Shown piece by piece: positions 10,274 to 21,909 of a stretch of DNA of 64,000 nucleotides. The stretch is taken from positions 8,556,001-8,620,000 of the forward strand of contig NC_079878.1 in assembly GCF_029227915.1 (NCBI RefSeq). The letters run 5' to 3'. Each line of letters begins with the position of its first letter. The stretch's first letter is position 1. The notes under the pieces were generated by a model, which saw only the letters and a program-made list of their open reading frames with translations, ran no database searches and was not told where the DNA came from. This DNA is from Hydractinia symbiolongicarpus. Lineage: Eukaryota > Cnidaria > Hydrozoa > Anthoathecata > Hydractiniidae. Position numbers and translations under genes: made by a program.

Positions 10274-10931
10274 TCACCGCAAACAGCGTCTGCGATTTCC
10301 AAGGATCTCTTTGACTAACTGAATAGTCATCTCCAACTGCTTCATGACTGCTAATTCTCTTTCTACCATGCTCGTATTGAGTTGAGTAAAAATTGGATCA
10401 TCAAATTCCAAAACTATTTGACCATTTTTTTTGTAGCGTGGATTGTAGATACATTCGCATTTCAACAGATTCTAAAAAGAAGACTATATTCTGTAAGAAT
10501 TATTAAAATGAGTCGAATCAAAAGTTCTACCAATACTCATGCACTAACCTTTCTTCTAACACGCATATCTGTTGCAAATTTAACCAATCCTAATTTTATT
10601 TTAGATATTCGTTCTGGAAATGCAACTTTTGTTTTGTTCTTCGATACATCTTATGCTTCCATAAAATTTAAACTTTTATAAAACTGTTGTAGCAGTTGCG
10701 ACATTTGGGAAAACGAAATCGTGTCCTGGAAACCAAATTAAAATATACTAGAAAAAAAATATTAGCTAAAAGAAAATTATTCCTACTAACGTTCAAACAA
10801 CTTACGTTGTTGTTATAATTTCTGATACTCTTAAATAGGACTTGATCCCGAAACATAAAAGTAGTTCCTTGGTGGTTACTACAAGCAACTGTAGTCTTAT
10901 CGACCAATTTATTATCAGGTAAAATATCAGC
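10274..10931 (-). pseudogene. Three-exon gene of unknown function with one internal stop
   Basis: Minus-strand exons 10931-10806, 10725-10549 and 10471-10274 have matching GT-AG borders (ATTTTTTAG acceptor, GTAAGTTG donor; TTTCCAG, GTTAGT; TTTTTAG) and all join in phase 0, giving 126, 177 and 198 nt. The product begins ADILPDNKLVDKTTVACSNH, continues FMFRDQVLFKSIRNYNNN, DTISFSQMSQLLQQFYKSLN, VAFPERISKIKLGLVKF, and ends with a helical ERELAVMKQLEMTIQLVKEI segment. One TAA interrupts exon 2 (FMEA-stop-DVSKN). The 5' end is unclear; MASIIKAAGCSNC from 11222 is a candidate first exon but lacks a good donor. Family not recognised. A single stop in otherwise clean gene structure suggests a young pseudogene or a sequence error. 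Confidence 0.5.
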
Positions 10932-11229
10932 CTAAAAAATAAAATTTGAAATCATTGAACACAGATTTGAAAGAAACTTTAACAATTTTTTTAACAACAG
11001 ATGCATTAAAACCAGGACACTCACAATCATGGATATTTTAGTAAATTAAGACAGAGAAAATTAAGATGAGGTGCTTACAAAATAACATTGCAAAACATCG
11101 ATATTTTTTTTAGTTCATTCCCTTTCGTGTTTGTTCTTTGTAGGAACGTTGAGAATTGAAAAAGAATCTTCTTTAGCCGTGACACAATTTGAACATCCTG
11201 CTGCTTTTATGATTGACGCCATATTTTTT

Positions 11230-12135
11230 GTGCCATTATTAGTTATGTTAAATCCCTATAACGTTGGACTGATGAAGAATGTCACATTCAACGCGATACC
11301 TAAGACAAAGTTGATTTTTTATACAATATAACTAAAAAGAATACTAAGCATATCTTAATACGAAGGTAGAAATTAACTAGCATAAGCTCCAATTGGTAAT
11401 ATTTACTTTGAAATTTATTTGAAAGGAACTATTTAATAAAGAAAATATCAATACTGCTTGCAAGTGTGTTGCATATTAACCAAGGCCGAATCTCGTCTTG
11501 TGATAGCTCTAATTTGTGTTTACATTACTTACTCAGACTTTGCAGTGTGAAACTAGCCATGTTTTGTTTTCCAATTTGTCTTCTTATCCAATGTGCTTGG
11601 TTTAAGTTTAGACTACTTTTTTTCACTATTTAGCACAGAATTTATAGCCAAAACAATGGAATGTCCCGGTATCTAGCACAATATCCTCATTTTACGTCAA
11701 AATTAGCTTTTCTGTCACAGAAACACTTTCATTTAGCAGAATTTTTTCCGACAATCTTAGGTTACTATCCTTGAAGGAATTTTTCTCTGCTGAATGAAAT
11801 ACGGTTGATGCTTTGTAAACAAAGGGTATTTTGTACAAAATTTGGGTTTATTAATATTAAGACAGATGTTAATCCTATTAGAAAAGTAAAAGTTCCAGTC
11901 TAAGTGAAAACCTGATAATGAAAACCTTTGATTGGACATCCCAACGGGTTGCAGGGTGACTTACAAATATTTGTTTTCAAAACGAATGTTGAAAATGAAT
12001 GTTCAAAGTCCTATCATTTTTTCATGTTTTTCTTAAACTTACTTACCGGTTTTGTTTATTTATTTTTTCATTGAGAAAGGGAATAATCCTGCCTTTAAAT
12101 TTGATTATTTGCAGTTTCTTGACACTTTCATTCAA
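11230..12135. other. Gene-free stretch
   Basis: AT-rich; no domain-bearing ORF or repeat boundary recognised. Confidence 0.35.
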
Positions 12136-12139
12136 CACA

Positions 12140-12395
12140 AACTTAGAAATAAAACGACGTCTATTTGTTTCCGCAGTAGCGTTACTTTATGCACGATGGA
12201 AGCAAAAGCTATAAAGCAAATGAAAATCCCGAGGATACCGAAAAAAATCTAGTGTTAATTGGAGAGCAGAATATAGAAACCGCGATGCATCAAAATGGAA
12301 ATGAAAAAAGACAGTTTGTTAAGAAATGGGTAAATACGTTTGAGAAGCTTTTGACATTTGTAACTGCAAGTGAAGCTAGAAAGATGAAAAATTAA
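12140..12395 (+). pseudogene. Small secreted peptide, family copy 4 (broken)
   Basis: Residual signal-peptide sequence (GTAGCGTTACTTTATGCACG, then MEAKAIKQ) is followed by a frameshift. The frame from 12189 then gives NENPEDTEKNLVLIGEQNIE and QFVKKWVNTFEKLLTFVT to the stop at 12395, clearly the same family as 1038-1307. The start codon region and promoter block of copies 1 and 3 are absent. It lies directly 5' of the second 1-kb duplicate. Confidence 0.65.
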
Positions 12396-12419
12396 CGAAG
12401 CAACAATTAAATATCTTTA

Positions 12420-13315
12420 GAAATGTTTTTTAGGATCTCTCTTTGATATTATGTACGTGCTTTAATATTTGCTGTATTTTTTGTTTAAATAGTCAGAACA
12501 AAGCCGGAGGTCTTGTGTTCAAACAGAATCTATTGTTTTAACTTAGCGTTCAGCAAGAGATTGTGATCGATATTATAGGCAGTTGTATAAATTTGTGATT
12601 CTTTCGTAGCTTGAATAAGAGCTTTCAATGCACCAGGACCTCCTTCGCAGGACTCTTTTAATTTTCGTAAACATATTTCTCTGAACTTTACACACACAAC
12701 ACTTTTTTCGTCAAGAAGAATCGTTTTGAAAGTCTAACCCGACTAACCTTTCCTGGTTGCTTCGAAGTTAACCCGAAATTCAGGGAAAAGCGAATTTGTG
12801 ACATTCTTTAATCTGAATTATGTTTTCAATACTTTTTATTTGTCTATCGGAAATTTTAAACGGCATAATAAGACTTGTACTAGAGCGAAAGTAATTCAAT
12901 TTTATGCGGATAGTGGTCTTTAAATAAATTTAAAGCTTCTGATGACGTCACAGAAAAAGAACTGACGTGATTTTTGTTCCTCAAGTAACGTATTCTAGGT
13001 TTGCCAAGTTGAATAACAAAACGCCAACAATCTACAATTAGGTACTAGTGAGACAGATGCAATGAATGTTCCAGTTTTTTACTTTGAGTAATTTCTATTT
13101 TCACCCTTTTCCATGTCACAATTTACGAGGTCATTCCAAGGAACCTTTGGCTAACGAAAACAGGCATGAATAAATTTCAAGTCACACATATTAATTATTT
13201 ATTTTCACCCAAACGCGAAGGATTAGTATTTGTTGTTTAGCCTATAAACGTTTAACCATGGCTACAAACCAGCAGAATTTTTGACTAAAATTAGCAGGTT
13301 AACCATATACTATGG
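12420..13315 (+). repeat. Segmental duplicate (partner at 8430-9472)
   Basis: Collinear with 8430-9472 at an offset of about 3.9 kb. The family A SINE inside (about 12504-12670) has lost its A-box head: it begins at GCCGGAGGTCTTGTGTTCAAAC. Confidence 0.7.
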
Positions 13316-13626
13316 TTATGGTTGACTGTTGCTGCAACTCTTCTTGGTGGTGGGTGGAAAGCTGTTATATCAAATTACCAAATTTTATAACAAAAGATAT
13401 CGGACAAAAACAGACTCCGAGAAAACAAAATTTTTGCTGAAAACACACGTTGGGAAGGTTTTCAGCACACAGCTTACAATCTATGAGTTTCAATAACTAA
13501 TGAAGTTGAACAATGTAGTGACTAGGTAGTAGCTATACGTTGTCTTTTATATGGAACCAGTTTATAAGTACATGTGGAATCTTAAGAATTATCAAACTTT
13601 TATAATTACATTGTTATGACTATGCT

Positions 13627-14165
13627 TTAACCCTATTATACCTGGGGGCACAAAGTGCCCGCGGCAATTTCAATTGGGCATATCTCTTTTGGTGCATGAC
13701 ATTGAAAGTTGAAATTTGGTGACTTATCCTAACTTTTATTAAAGAATCCGGAAAAAAAAATTAAAAAAAAATCAATTTCCTGGAATTTCCCTCAATTTAA
13801 AACACAAGGCCTGTTTTTTTAGAAATTTTTTTTCAGTAAGTTAATATAAAACAGTTTTGTTGCGTTGTTTTGTTCTAAAATAGTTTTATATATACTAATG
13901 AATGTTTTTGTCTTAACAAGGATACATACCATAACGTGTATATAATGCAGACCAAAATTTTTGTATTATCAGAACCAAATTTATTTTTATATATATTTAT
14001 TTCGTCATTTCTGCTCCTATGACGTCATCTAATTTAATTTTTTACCTGAAATGTGTTTGTACTAAGACATTCTACATCAGTGCCAAGTTTCATCACCATA
14101 GCATAAGTGGTTCAGAATTTATAAACCGCGGCACTTTGTACGCACTAATTAGAGAGTTTACTAAC
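13627..14165 (+). mobile_element. Degraded piggyBac-like MITE
   Basis: Begins TTAACCCTATTATACCTGGG, the TTAA target plus CCCTATT end shared with other copies here. The internal GCACAAAGTGCCCGCGG is answered by CCGCGGCACTTTGTACGC near 14131-14148, giving inverted ends. The right terminus is eroded. Confidence 0.5.
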
Positions 14166-14169
14166 GTAG

Positions 14170-14975
14170 ATCATTCAGAAACAGGGCAAAAATATAAAAC
14201 ACACTAAAAACAACATCGTTCTTACTGCCTTTCTTCGTAATTTATTATCAGGAAAGGCGCGAAAAAACCACCCTAGGCCAAGCTACTCTGTTCTACTATC
14301 TGATTTGTTTTTGTTAATTATGAAAATAAATCAAACAGACCTATTTCAATATTGCCTTTTCATGATCAGCCGTGGTGGCAAAAATTAAAACTTTGCATGA
14401 AAAAGAGGTTAGTTTAGATAAAGTTCAGGACGTCAAGTTGTTTACTAGCTGTTTTAACATTGGTTATATACAAATATTGATTTTATAATTTTCAACCGCC
14501 ATATCGAAAGGATCGTAGTGGATCCAAGTATATTGAGGGTATTAGTAGGGGTAGTGTGACAAAATTATGAATGTTGATTGATAGTAGGTGTGTATTTATG
14601 GCAACTTAAATGTTGGCTATAGTTAGCTAGCCAACAAACGTTTTGTTTCTTACTCATACAAAATGTTTATATTCTTTACTGTAAGTTATAAAATGTTGAC
14701 CTAGCTAACTGAAACTTCATATAAATTATATAATTATAATTTATAATTTATAGATATTATAATTATATAGGTTATAAATACTTACCTAAAAAAGTTACCC
14801 AGCTTTTCATAGCCAGATATTATAGGTTGGGTGTTATAGCTAACATGTACTCAGGGATGATGTGCTGCCCAGCGATGTATCGTTATTATTGTCACTTCCT
14901 GCTAATATGCTTTAACCTTTCCATTTAGTATACATTTATAATATACATATTTTGGCTCAACCTAGTGTACTCAGT
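14170..14975. other. Gene-free stretch
   Basis: AT-rich, including a nearly pure A/T self-complementary patch around 14720-14772. No gene seen. Confidence 0.4.
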
Positions 14976-15020
14976 AATAACAAATTGTTTATTTTTTTGG
15001 TTTGTCTGTTCAGATTCATA

Positions 15021-15082
15021 TTAGTACTGTAGGTTTATCATTTCTTGAACATGTTCAAGAAATGATAAACCTACAATACTAA
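15021..15082. repeat. 62-bp near-perfect palindrome
   Basis: Two 31-bp arms meet at GAACATGTTC with no loop and only one mismatched pair. Flanked by near-identical direct repeats of CAAATTGTTTATTTTTT (14981-15002 and 15086-15107). Confidence 0.85.
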
Positions 15083-15603
15083 TCACAAATTGTTTATTTT
15101 TTCGGTTCTGGCATAAACCATTTTTTTTCAGAAGGTGAAAAAACAACTGAAAATGCTGCTCTTCTTACGAAAATGTTTTTATCACAGGTCACACATTTAC
15201 ATAAATAAAAATATTTAGAAGTTGTATTGTTGCTCTATTCTATAAGAAAATAGACCCAAGGTTCTTAAAATTGCTCTTATTTTTTTGGAACTTGACAGCA
15301 ACATTAGGCCTTTATCAACTATTTTGAAAATGACAGTGTAAAACTTGTAAGGTTATGTTGTTTGGGTTATCCTCAAAAAAATAAAACAAAGCCATTTATT
15401 AGTTGTACGGCCGTTTGTATATATTTAAAACTTCCTTAACTTTCTTAGGCCATCTGTTATAAGTTACTGTGGTAAGTCGATCAAGTATTAAACATGTCAA
15501 GGGAATGCTGCCCAGCTTAACTGGCTAAACGTTATTGCATTGACACAATATGTGACTTGAAACAAATTGTGAGCGGTTTGTTCATCTACAATTTTCTTAG
15601 CTT

Positions 15604-15790
15604 TTAACCCTATTAAACCCGGGCTTTTTTGGCTCGGTAAAGACCGGAGGGGAGGGCCATTATGACCCCCGACCTGATTTTTAAAGTACAGCTAAGAGTT
15701 AGAACGTAAAACTTGGCCAGTAGGTAGTTTCATCTTATTGCAATAAAAATTGCAAAAAAATCCTCTATGACGTCATCACTTGCCCTCTTA
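15604..15790 (+). mobile_element. Truncated piggyBac-like MITE end
   Basis: Starts TTAACCCTATTAAACCCGGG and shares the internal TATGACGTCATC word with related elements. No matching right terminus before the Helitron at 15961. Confidence 0.4.
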
Positions 15791-15960
15791 CAGTATAATA
15801 CAGAAAAGTTTTTATGTTAATTCTATCAGATTTGTCTAAGAAGAGCAAAGAGCACCCCTTAAAAAAAAATAAAAAAAAAGTTGTTGATCTTTGCTTTTAC
15901 GTGTAAATAAACTACAATACCCATAGTTATACCTCACGTGGAATACAATATGGCAATACT

Positions 15961-17532
15961 TCTCTATAATAATAGCCGTCGTCTGTCTGTTCGTGCGTCA
16001 AAAGCGACTTGTGTTAACCACGCACGAATTACAAAGTACGCAGGGACGAGAAACCCGTCGGGCCCCCACCGGCACAGGGACAATTGCCGCTAAAATAAAG
16101 GTCCAATCAGGAGCGGAGTTCTATATAAATGACCAATCAGAAACTAAAGCTCTTTATATTTCTTAGCAACGATTTTTACGTTATCGGTCCGAGATTTGGC
16201 AAGCAGATTGAACCAACTCATTGCTGGAGAAAGAAAAGTTTCTTAACTGTTTGCTTTAATTTTTCTTTCTGATACTTCTATTTGTATTCTAACAAGATTG
16301 CAGTTTCTTTTACTTTCGGGTATTTTTTTTTATTTGTTTACATGTTTATTCACCTATACTTTATAGTTAGCTAGCTAGCTACTAGCTAAGCTACCTATTC
16401 AGCCACCTAAAGATTTGTATTAGTTTTATTTGCCTCTTACTGTCACGTTCTCTAGCCATATATTAATCTTAAACAAAACCAATTTTAAGATTCTGGCTAC
16501 CAACGTAGATGTTAGCTAACATTTCTGATTTTTGTGGTAACTTTGCCAATCTGATTTTTACTTGGTTGTGAACTGGGGTTAGCTACCTCTAGCTAAAATG
16601 TAAAGGTAAACAAATACAGCTGGCTGCAACAGAATTTTTAAGTAATCTTTTTCATACTAAATGCAATTAAGTAGTTAGCTACCACTTTACTATAATATAA
16701 AATTTAGCAAAAGTCAAAAGTTTATTAATGAGACACAGACAGGACACATACCTGTGCTATGTGCCTATCCCGTGTTGTTAAACGACGGTCTGTTTCCTGT
16801 GTTTTTATTTAAACTAAAGTATTTTGGAAAAGGCTATTAAGCTTATAGGCATGTGCGACACATATCACCTGTACTAAGTGCTAGGCTCAGTGTTAACAAT
16901 GGACTGTTTTTTGGGAAAAGCTGTTACCCCCAGAGCATGTGCGATGTGGTGTACCTGTACTAAGGGGTCAGCCCAATGTGACAATTACTTTTTAAACTTT
17001 CTCGGGAATCACATCTGTACGGGTGTGCAACACTGTTTATCTGGACTAACCGCTCAACCCCGTGTTGGTAATGGACTGTTCTTGTGTTTTTATTTAAACA
17101 GAGTCTGCGAGAAAGTGTTTTCAAAAGGGTATTGTCCCTACACGCCTCTTCAACTCTGTTTAACTGTACTAAACGCTTAGCCCGATGTCACGATTAATTT
17201 TTTAACGTTTACTGAAACTTATTCTGAAAATAAAATAATATTGACTAATTGTTTTTGCTATGACAGAGTAACAACGGTTTGTAAACTGTTTTTATTTCAG
17301 CCTTTGTTGCGGGAAAGTTATTTTTTGAAAAATATGTTACAGTCACAAAACTACAATGGTGTATGCACTTCACTTGAATTACGACATGCTGTATACCTGT
17401 ACTAAAGTGCTCCACCTGACCGTGTGGCACAGTTTACGGGTCTTATTAAGCACTCCTCAGGGCGTTCAACGCATGGTCACACCTTGACTTGTGGCTTACC
17501 CCAGCGTTTCGACGCCGGGTTTCCCGGCTAGT
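15961..17532 (+). mobile_element. Non-autonomous Helitron, about 1.57 kb
   Basis: The left end TCTATAATAATAGCCGTCG fits the TC start of Helitrons. The right end has a GCCGGG-TTT-CCCGGC hairpin (17514-17528) directly before a terminal CTAGT (17528-17532), followed by T. No transposase ORF is present. The interior contains several diverged sub-repeats (CCTGTACTAAGYGCT, AGCCCAGTGT, ACTGTTTTCTGTGTTTTTAT). A second copy without this 3' end is at 34627-35815. The A expected before the left end is not seen, so the exact left boundary is uncertain by a few bases. Confidence 0.65.
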
Positions 17533-17534
17533 TT

Positions 17535-18650
17535 AAATATCATATTACTGGCAATACTTATAAATATAATATTACTGGCAATACTTATTGAAATACTACT
17601 TATTGACAGAACATTTTGTGGATTTAAAAAACAACAATTATCTGTAGCTGCAACCGTAGCATTCTTAAGGTCATATTTTTTAAATAATTAAGGCTTAAGG
17701 ATACTTAGGAGTATTACCTTGGGTGATTGCATTGCTGTTATTACCCTATTGTTGAATATATACCATGATGAAGACCAATATTCAGTCTAATGCCACCAAC
17801 CCAACATGCTTGGGATAGCTAAGTCATAATGTTTTTTGCAGATGTTTTAAAAAATAAAAGATATCCAAAGAGTAAAACGTAATATATGTCAAAATCATTG
17901 GTTGAAGCTCCACATAGCTAACTAGTAGTAATCAATGCTAGTGCTAGTGTAGCTAAATACATAAACCAAACCAATCAACCTTAGCTAGCTAGCTAAACAC
18001 TAGAATAAAATATAAAAAGGCAATTTTAATAAGACCAGTATGTATAAAATAAGTGCAATGTTCTATTTTTTTTTACTCAAAGTTCATAATTTGTCCATTT
18101 GACAAGTTAACTTAAGAAATAATAAAGGTAAACAAACTATATGTGCACCACTTCACTGACAAATTTAAATCGTCTCTAAACTGACCTCGTTTTCATGCTA
18201 ATATGTCTATTTCGGCAGTGTATTTGGCAGAATGGAAATGGATATTGAAATAGGTCTATCAGATTAGTCACCTGTCATAACTTTTCTAAGTAATTGTCTT
18301 TAGTTAACTAGGTATAGAATAAATTATTTCCATTAAAGCTCACCATCTGCTATTTTATAAATTGCGTGGTCTAATTTATGTCGTTATGTTAACTACCTGT
18401 TCTGCAAAGTATACAACCTTTTTATATAAAAGCAGACATTTCTCGTAACACATTAATGTTATTAACCAAATTGATAGGTCAGAGGAATGGGCGCTAATAT
18501 TTTAGTTGTTATGAAAAAATCCATAATGAGGGTTTTTTATATGCTTCTAAAACGAACCACGTTATTATAATGTTATTATAAACATATAGCTACATAATAG
18601 TATAATTTAGAACTTGGTGAAAACCAAACGTTAGCTAGCTAAAAACTACA
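17535..18650. other. Gene-free stretch
   Basis: A short tandem ATATTACTGGCAATACTTAT duplication at about 17539-17590 and GCTAGCTAGCTA-rich patches; no gene seen. Confidence 0.4.
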
Positions 18651-18656
18651 ACAAAA

Positions 18657-19001
18657 ATGATTCAATTGTTTTGTGCATCAGCCTTGTGTTTTAACAATCG
18701 CACAATTCTGCATATTAATGGAAAGTCTTTAAAAGTTTATTGTTAACCAAAATTGGAATCTTTAAAATAGCAATATCAGCAGGTTTTAGAAACAGATGGT
18801 GTTAACTGGAGAAATGGTTATATTTGTTGTACACAGTGGTGCTCCAAAAAGAGATTATTAATGACAGAATTGCCAGGCGTTGTCGTTTCTGGGGAAAAAT
18901 TCCAAAAGCTTGAACAGAAATATGAAATAGATATGAAAATCAGCCACAGAACTTTACAAAATAAGTTAAAAAAATGTCAAACAAATGATGGAAACTACTA
19001 G
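18657..19001 (+). pseudogene. THAP-domain (transposon-type) exon remnant
   Basis: One frame of 115 codons beginning MIQLFCASALCFNN, with KSLKVYC, stop, PKLESLK, stop, then TDGVNWRNGYICCTQWCSKK and ELPGVVVSGEKFQKLEQKYE. The C-x4-C start, the NW..GYIC segment and the LP-x-V-x-V follow-on are the layout of THAP zinc-finger proteins of P-element-type transposons. The CxxH His is lost (ICCTQ). Two in-frame stops interrupt the domain. The frame ends at ACTA-GTAAGT, which looks like a splice donor, so this was probably a first exon. Confidence 0.5.
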
Positions 19002-19004
19002 TAA

Positions 19005-21190
19005 GTTATTGAACCACAATTCACATGATCACAAACTCACGGCAAAATCGACCACGTGCTTGCTGGATACATGTCATCATCCAAATCAATGATGGAGAAC
19101 ATGTAAAGCTCCATTACCATCGTAATGCTTTCCACAAAGATATCTAAAAAAGTTCCAAGTATAAAAATATATCAATTAAATGTTTTAACTTACTCAAATC
19201 AGGCTTCTTTACAACACCCAGTTACCGCATGGTGTTGTTCTTGAGAACAGCTTCGCCTCGCTTTTGGCTTACTTTTTCATGGTGCTCCCTTGTACAAACA
19301 GTTAGCTAGTCACTTTCTTATGGAGAAAGTAAAATCTGTACATTTTGTTTTTGGAATTTCCCTTATCAAGCTTTAAAATTATTTATCTCCTTTCTTTTTT
19401 ATCTACACTAAAGAGATATACCTACGATGTGTTTTTGTATTGGTGTGCCTCTTATTTATTGATTTCCAAAAGTAATTTAGCAAACTCCACCTTAGTGCTC
19501 ATAAAAACCAAGGCTGTCTGTTTAACTACGAACAAAGACTATTATTTTGCGACGGCCCAATTCTTGATCGAGAATAAGCGATCAAGAAAATCGGTAAATA
19601 TGGGACTGAAACAAAATAACAAGAAACTTAATAAATTGAAGTACCATTATTTTCAGTTCTAATAAGCCTTAGATCTTCAAATATTCAGGATAGTTGTAAC
19701 TCTTCCTGGACTTATCCTTGGTCAGCGTATTGACCTCGCAATCTTGGTCTAAGACCTCTGTTTGTTTTTTCTGTATAGATAGACCAAACAGTTTATATTG
19801 CGTTCATTTTGTCAGGGATTCGACACATAAATCCCAAATAGAAAAGATAATTTTAAAAGAAAGCTACCTTATAGTTTTTACAGGGAATCTAACTCTGTAT
19901 TTTTTCTGCCTACCTATGCAATAAGTAGCGACATTTTATTTTATAAACACTAATCTAAACTTCACGTCTACGCAGAAGTCGTGTTGATGCTCTAATCAAC
20001 ACCTTTTTCGATCATTTTTATTTATTTAGCAAGACGGGATTTCAACCTTATTTCAATCACGAAAAATATTTATACGGGAACTTACCTTATCTATGATGCC
20101 ATAGAAAACTCTCCATTTCTTTAAACTAGCTACCTGCCTAAAAATGTTTACGTCAGTCATAAATTAAACATTCTGCCTTCATGTTAAGCCCCGTTTTGCA
20201 TATTTTTGATTTAAAAAAGGGCCTAGAAATAATATTTACTCAATTTTTGGGTGAAGTCTAACAATCCGGATATCAGATTAGTCACGAGGTAGAAATTTAA
20301 AGAATGACGTTTTAATGTCTTACTGCAGCCAAGGTGGATGTTTTAACTAATAATCAATATCAATTATCGCTCTTGAAATTAGACATTACTTAATCTTATG
20401 TATTCAGCATGATCTTCACTTAATGCGAAAGAAAAGCCGCTAGTTAACTTCCATCTATTATTCTACAATTTACGAGCGAGGTCAAATATTTTTTGTTCAA
20501 ATACTTGTCAAATATTTTTTGTTCACGTTCTTAATTTTTGCAAACATCCTCGACCTTCTTATATACTTATGTAATAAAACAAGAAGCCCTGCGGTTTGAA
20601 GATTTCCGTCATTAACCCGAAAGATATTGAAATTTGAAGTGGACTTTGCCGGAGAATTACGGGGTAAACAAGTCACTTAAAATTGATCAGAAAAATTCTG
20701 AAAATTTCAGAATACAAATCTTGTTATCTATAAACTTGACGATTCGAATATAATTACTTTTGAACGAGCTTAATTTGAATGAAGGAAGTAGTTCATAGTT
20801 AATTAATTCAGCAATAAATACATATTAGCATTTAAATATTTCAGTATTTAGGGATGCAGAATTTACTCTCTTGTTGAAGATTTGTTTAAATGCTGATGGT
20901 GCATGGTTTGATAACAGCTCATCTGAAAAAGAAAGTACGTTTTAAAAATGAGAAACAAGAATACAATTTTGCCATAAACTAAGTTATCACCAGGTTGTTT
21001 AATTATTGTCTCTTTAACTTCTCTTTGCCTCTTTGATTTGAAAAGGGAATTTATTAAAAAGATACAAATCAATGCCATGTAATGCATCAATATAACCAAG
21101 CTGTTTTTTTTATTTCTTTGTTAAACAAGTAACACATTAAGCAGGCGATCCATGATTTTGAAACCTGTGGGCAATACAGGATTTGTTTTG
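19005..21190. other. Gene-free stretch
   Basis: Open frames around 19345-19662 and 19718-19924 are low-complexity, hydrophobic and show no domain. No repeat with clear ends was recognised. Confidence 0.35.
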
Positions 21191-21196
21191 TCAAAA

Positions 21197-21350
21197 TCGA
21201 TTTATTGAATTCAACAACTTTTTAATTCGAATTTTCAAATTTGAATTTCTTTTCGGAGAGCCAGGTTAGTTGGTCGATTTATTGAATTCAACAACTTTTT
21301 AATTCGAATTTTCAAATTTGAATTTCTTTTCGGAGAGCCAGGTTAGTTGG
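21197..21350 (+). repeat. Exact 77-bp tandem duplication
   Basis: 21197-21273 and 21274-21350 are identical (TCGATTTATTGAATTCAACA to CCAGGTTAGTTGG), so the duplication is recent or gene-converted. Confidence 0.9.
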
Positions 21351-21587
21351 ATTTTTTTTAAAATTACTTCTAAAATTTCAAATTGACAAATTAAATTCAA
21401 CAAGTTGAAAAAAAAGGGTTAACACACAATAAGCTTACGGACTTGATAAATCGATGGTTCTTTTCGTGAGCTTTTTAAAAATCAAGTCTTTTCTAAGAAA
21501 TCTTAGAAAAATATTTTGTAATACTTTGGGTGAGTTCAAAAAAGATTTTCAAGCAAGTTAGGCAACAGAATAGTTACCTGATTTCAA

Positions 21588-21905
21588 TGGAGCCATAGCT
21601 TAGTTGTTATAACTCTGGAACTTTGTGCGGGAGAATGGGGTTTGATCCCCTTAGCGGTAATTCAATATGGGCGAGTGAATGCTACCATAGCCCCAGGTTA
21701 ACTCACACGATGTGAGGGAAATAGGGAAGATGGCACACTGTATGGGCTGTTGGATGTTGCAGGGAGTTTTCTGGTAGAGCAAGGACCCTAATTAAGTCTG
21801 CGTAGTGCAAAATGAGCATTAAATACTCTAGGATCTCCATCTAAACCATGGTCCCTTTTAGAAATAATAGACAGGGTATGTCCCTTAATGTTTGTGAGGC
21901 TAGCC
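21588..21905 (+). repeat. tRNA-derived SINE, family B (full head)
   Basis: A box TAGCTTAGTTG at 21596-21606 and B box GGTTTGATCCC at 21639-21649, followed by a roughly 260-bp body. The body is shared with the minus-strand copy at 3765-4060. Confidence 0.8.
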
Positions 21906-21909
21906 ATCT

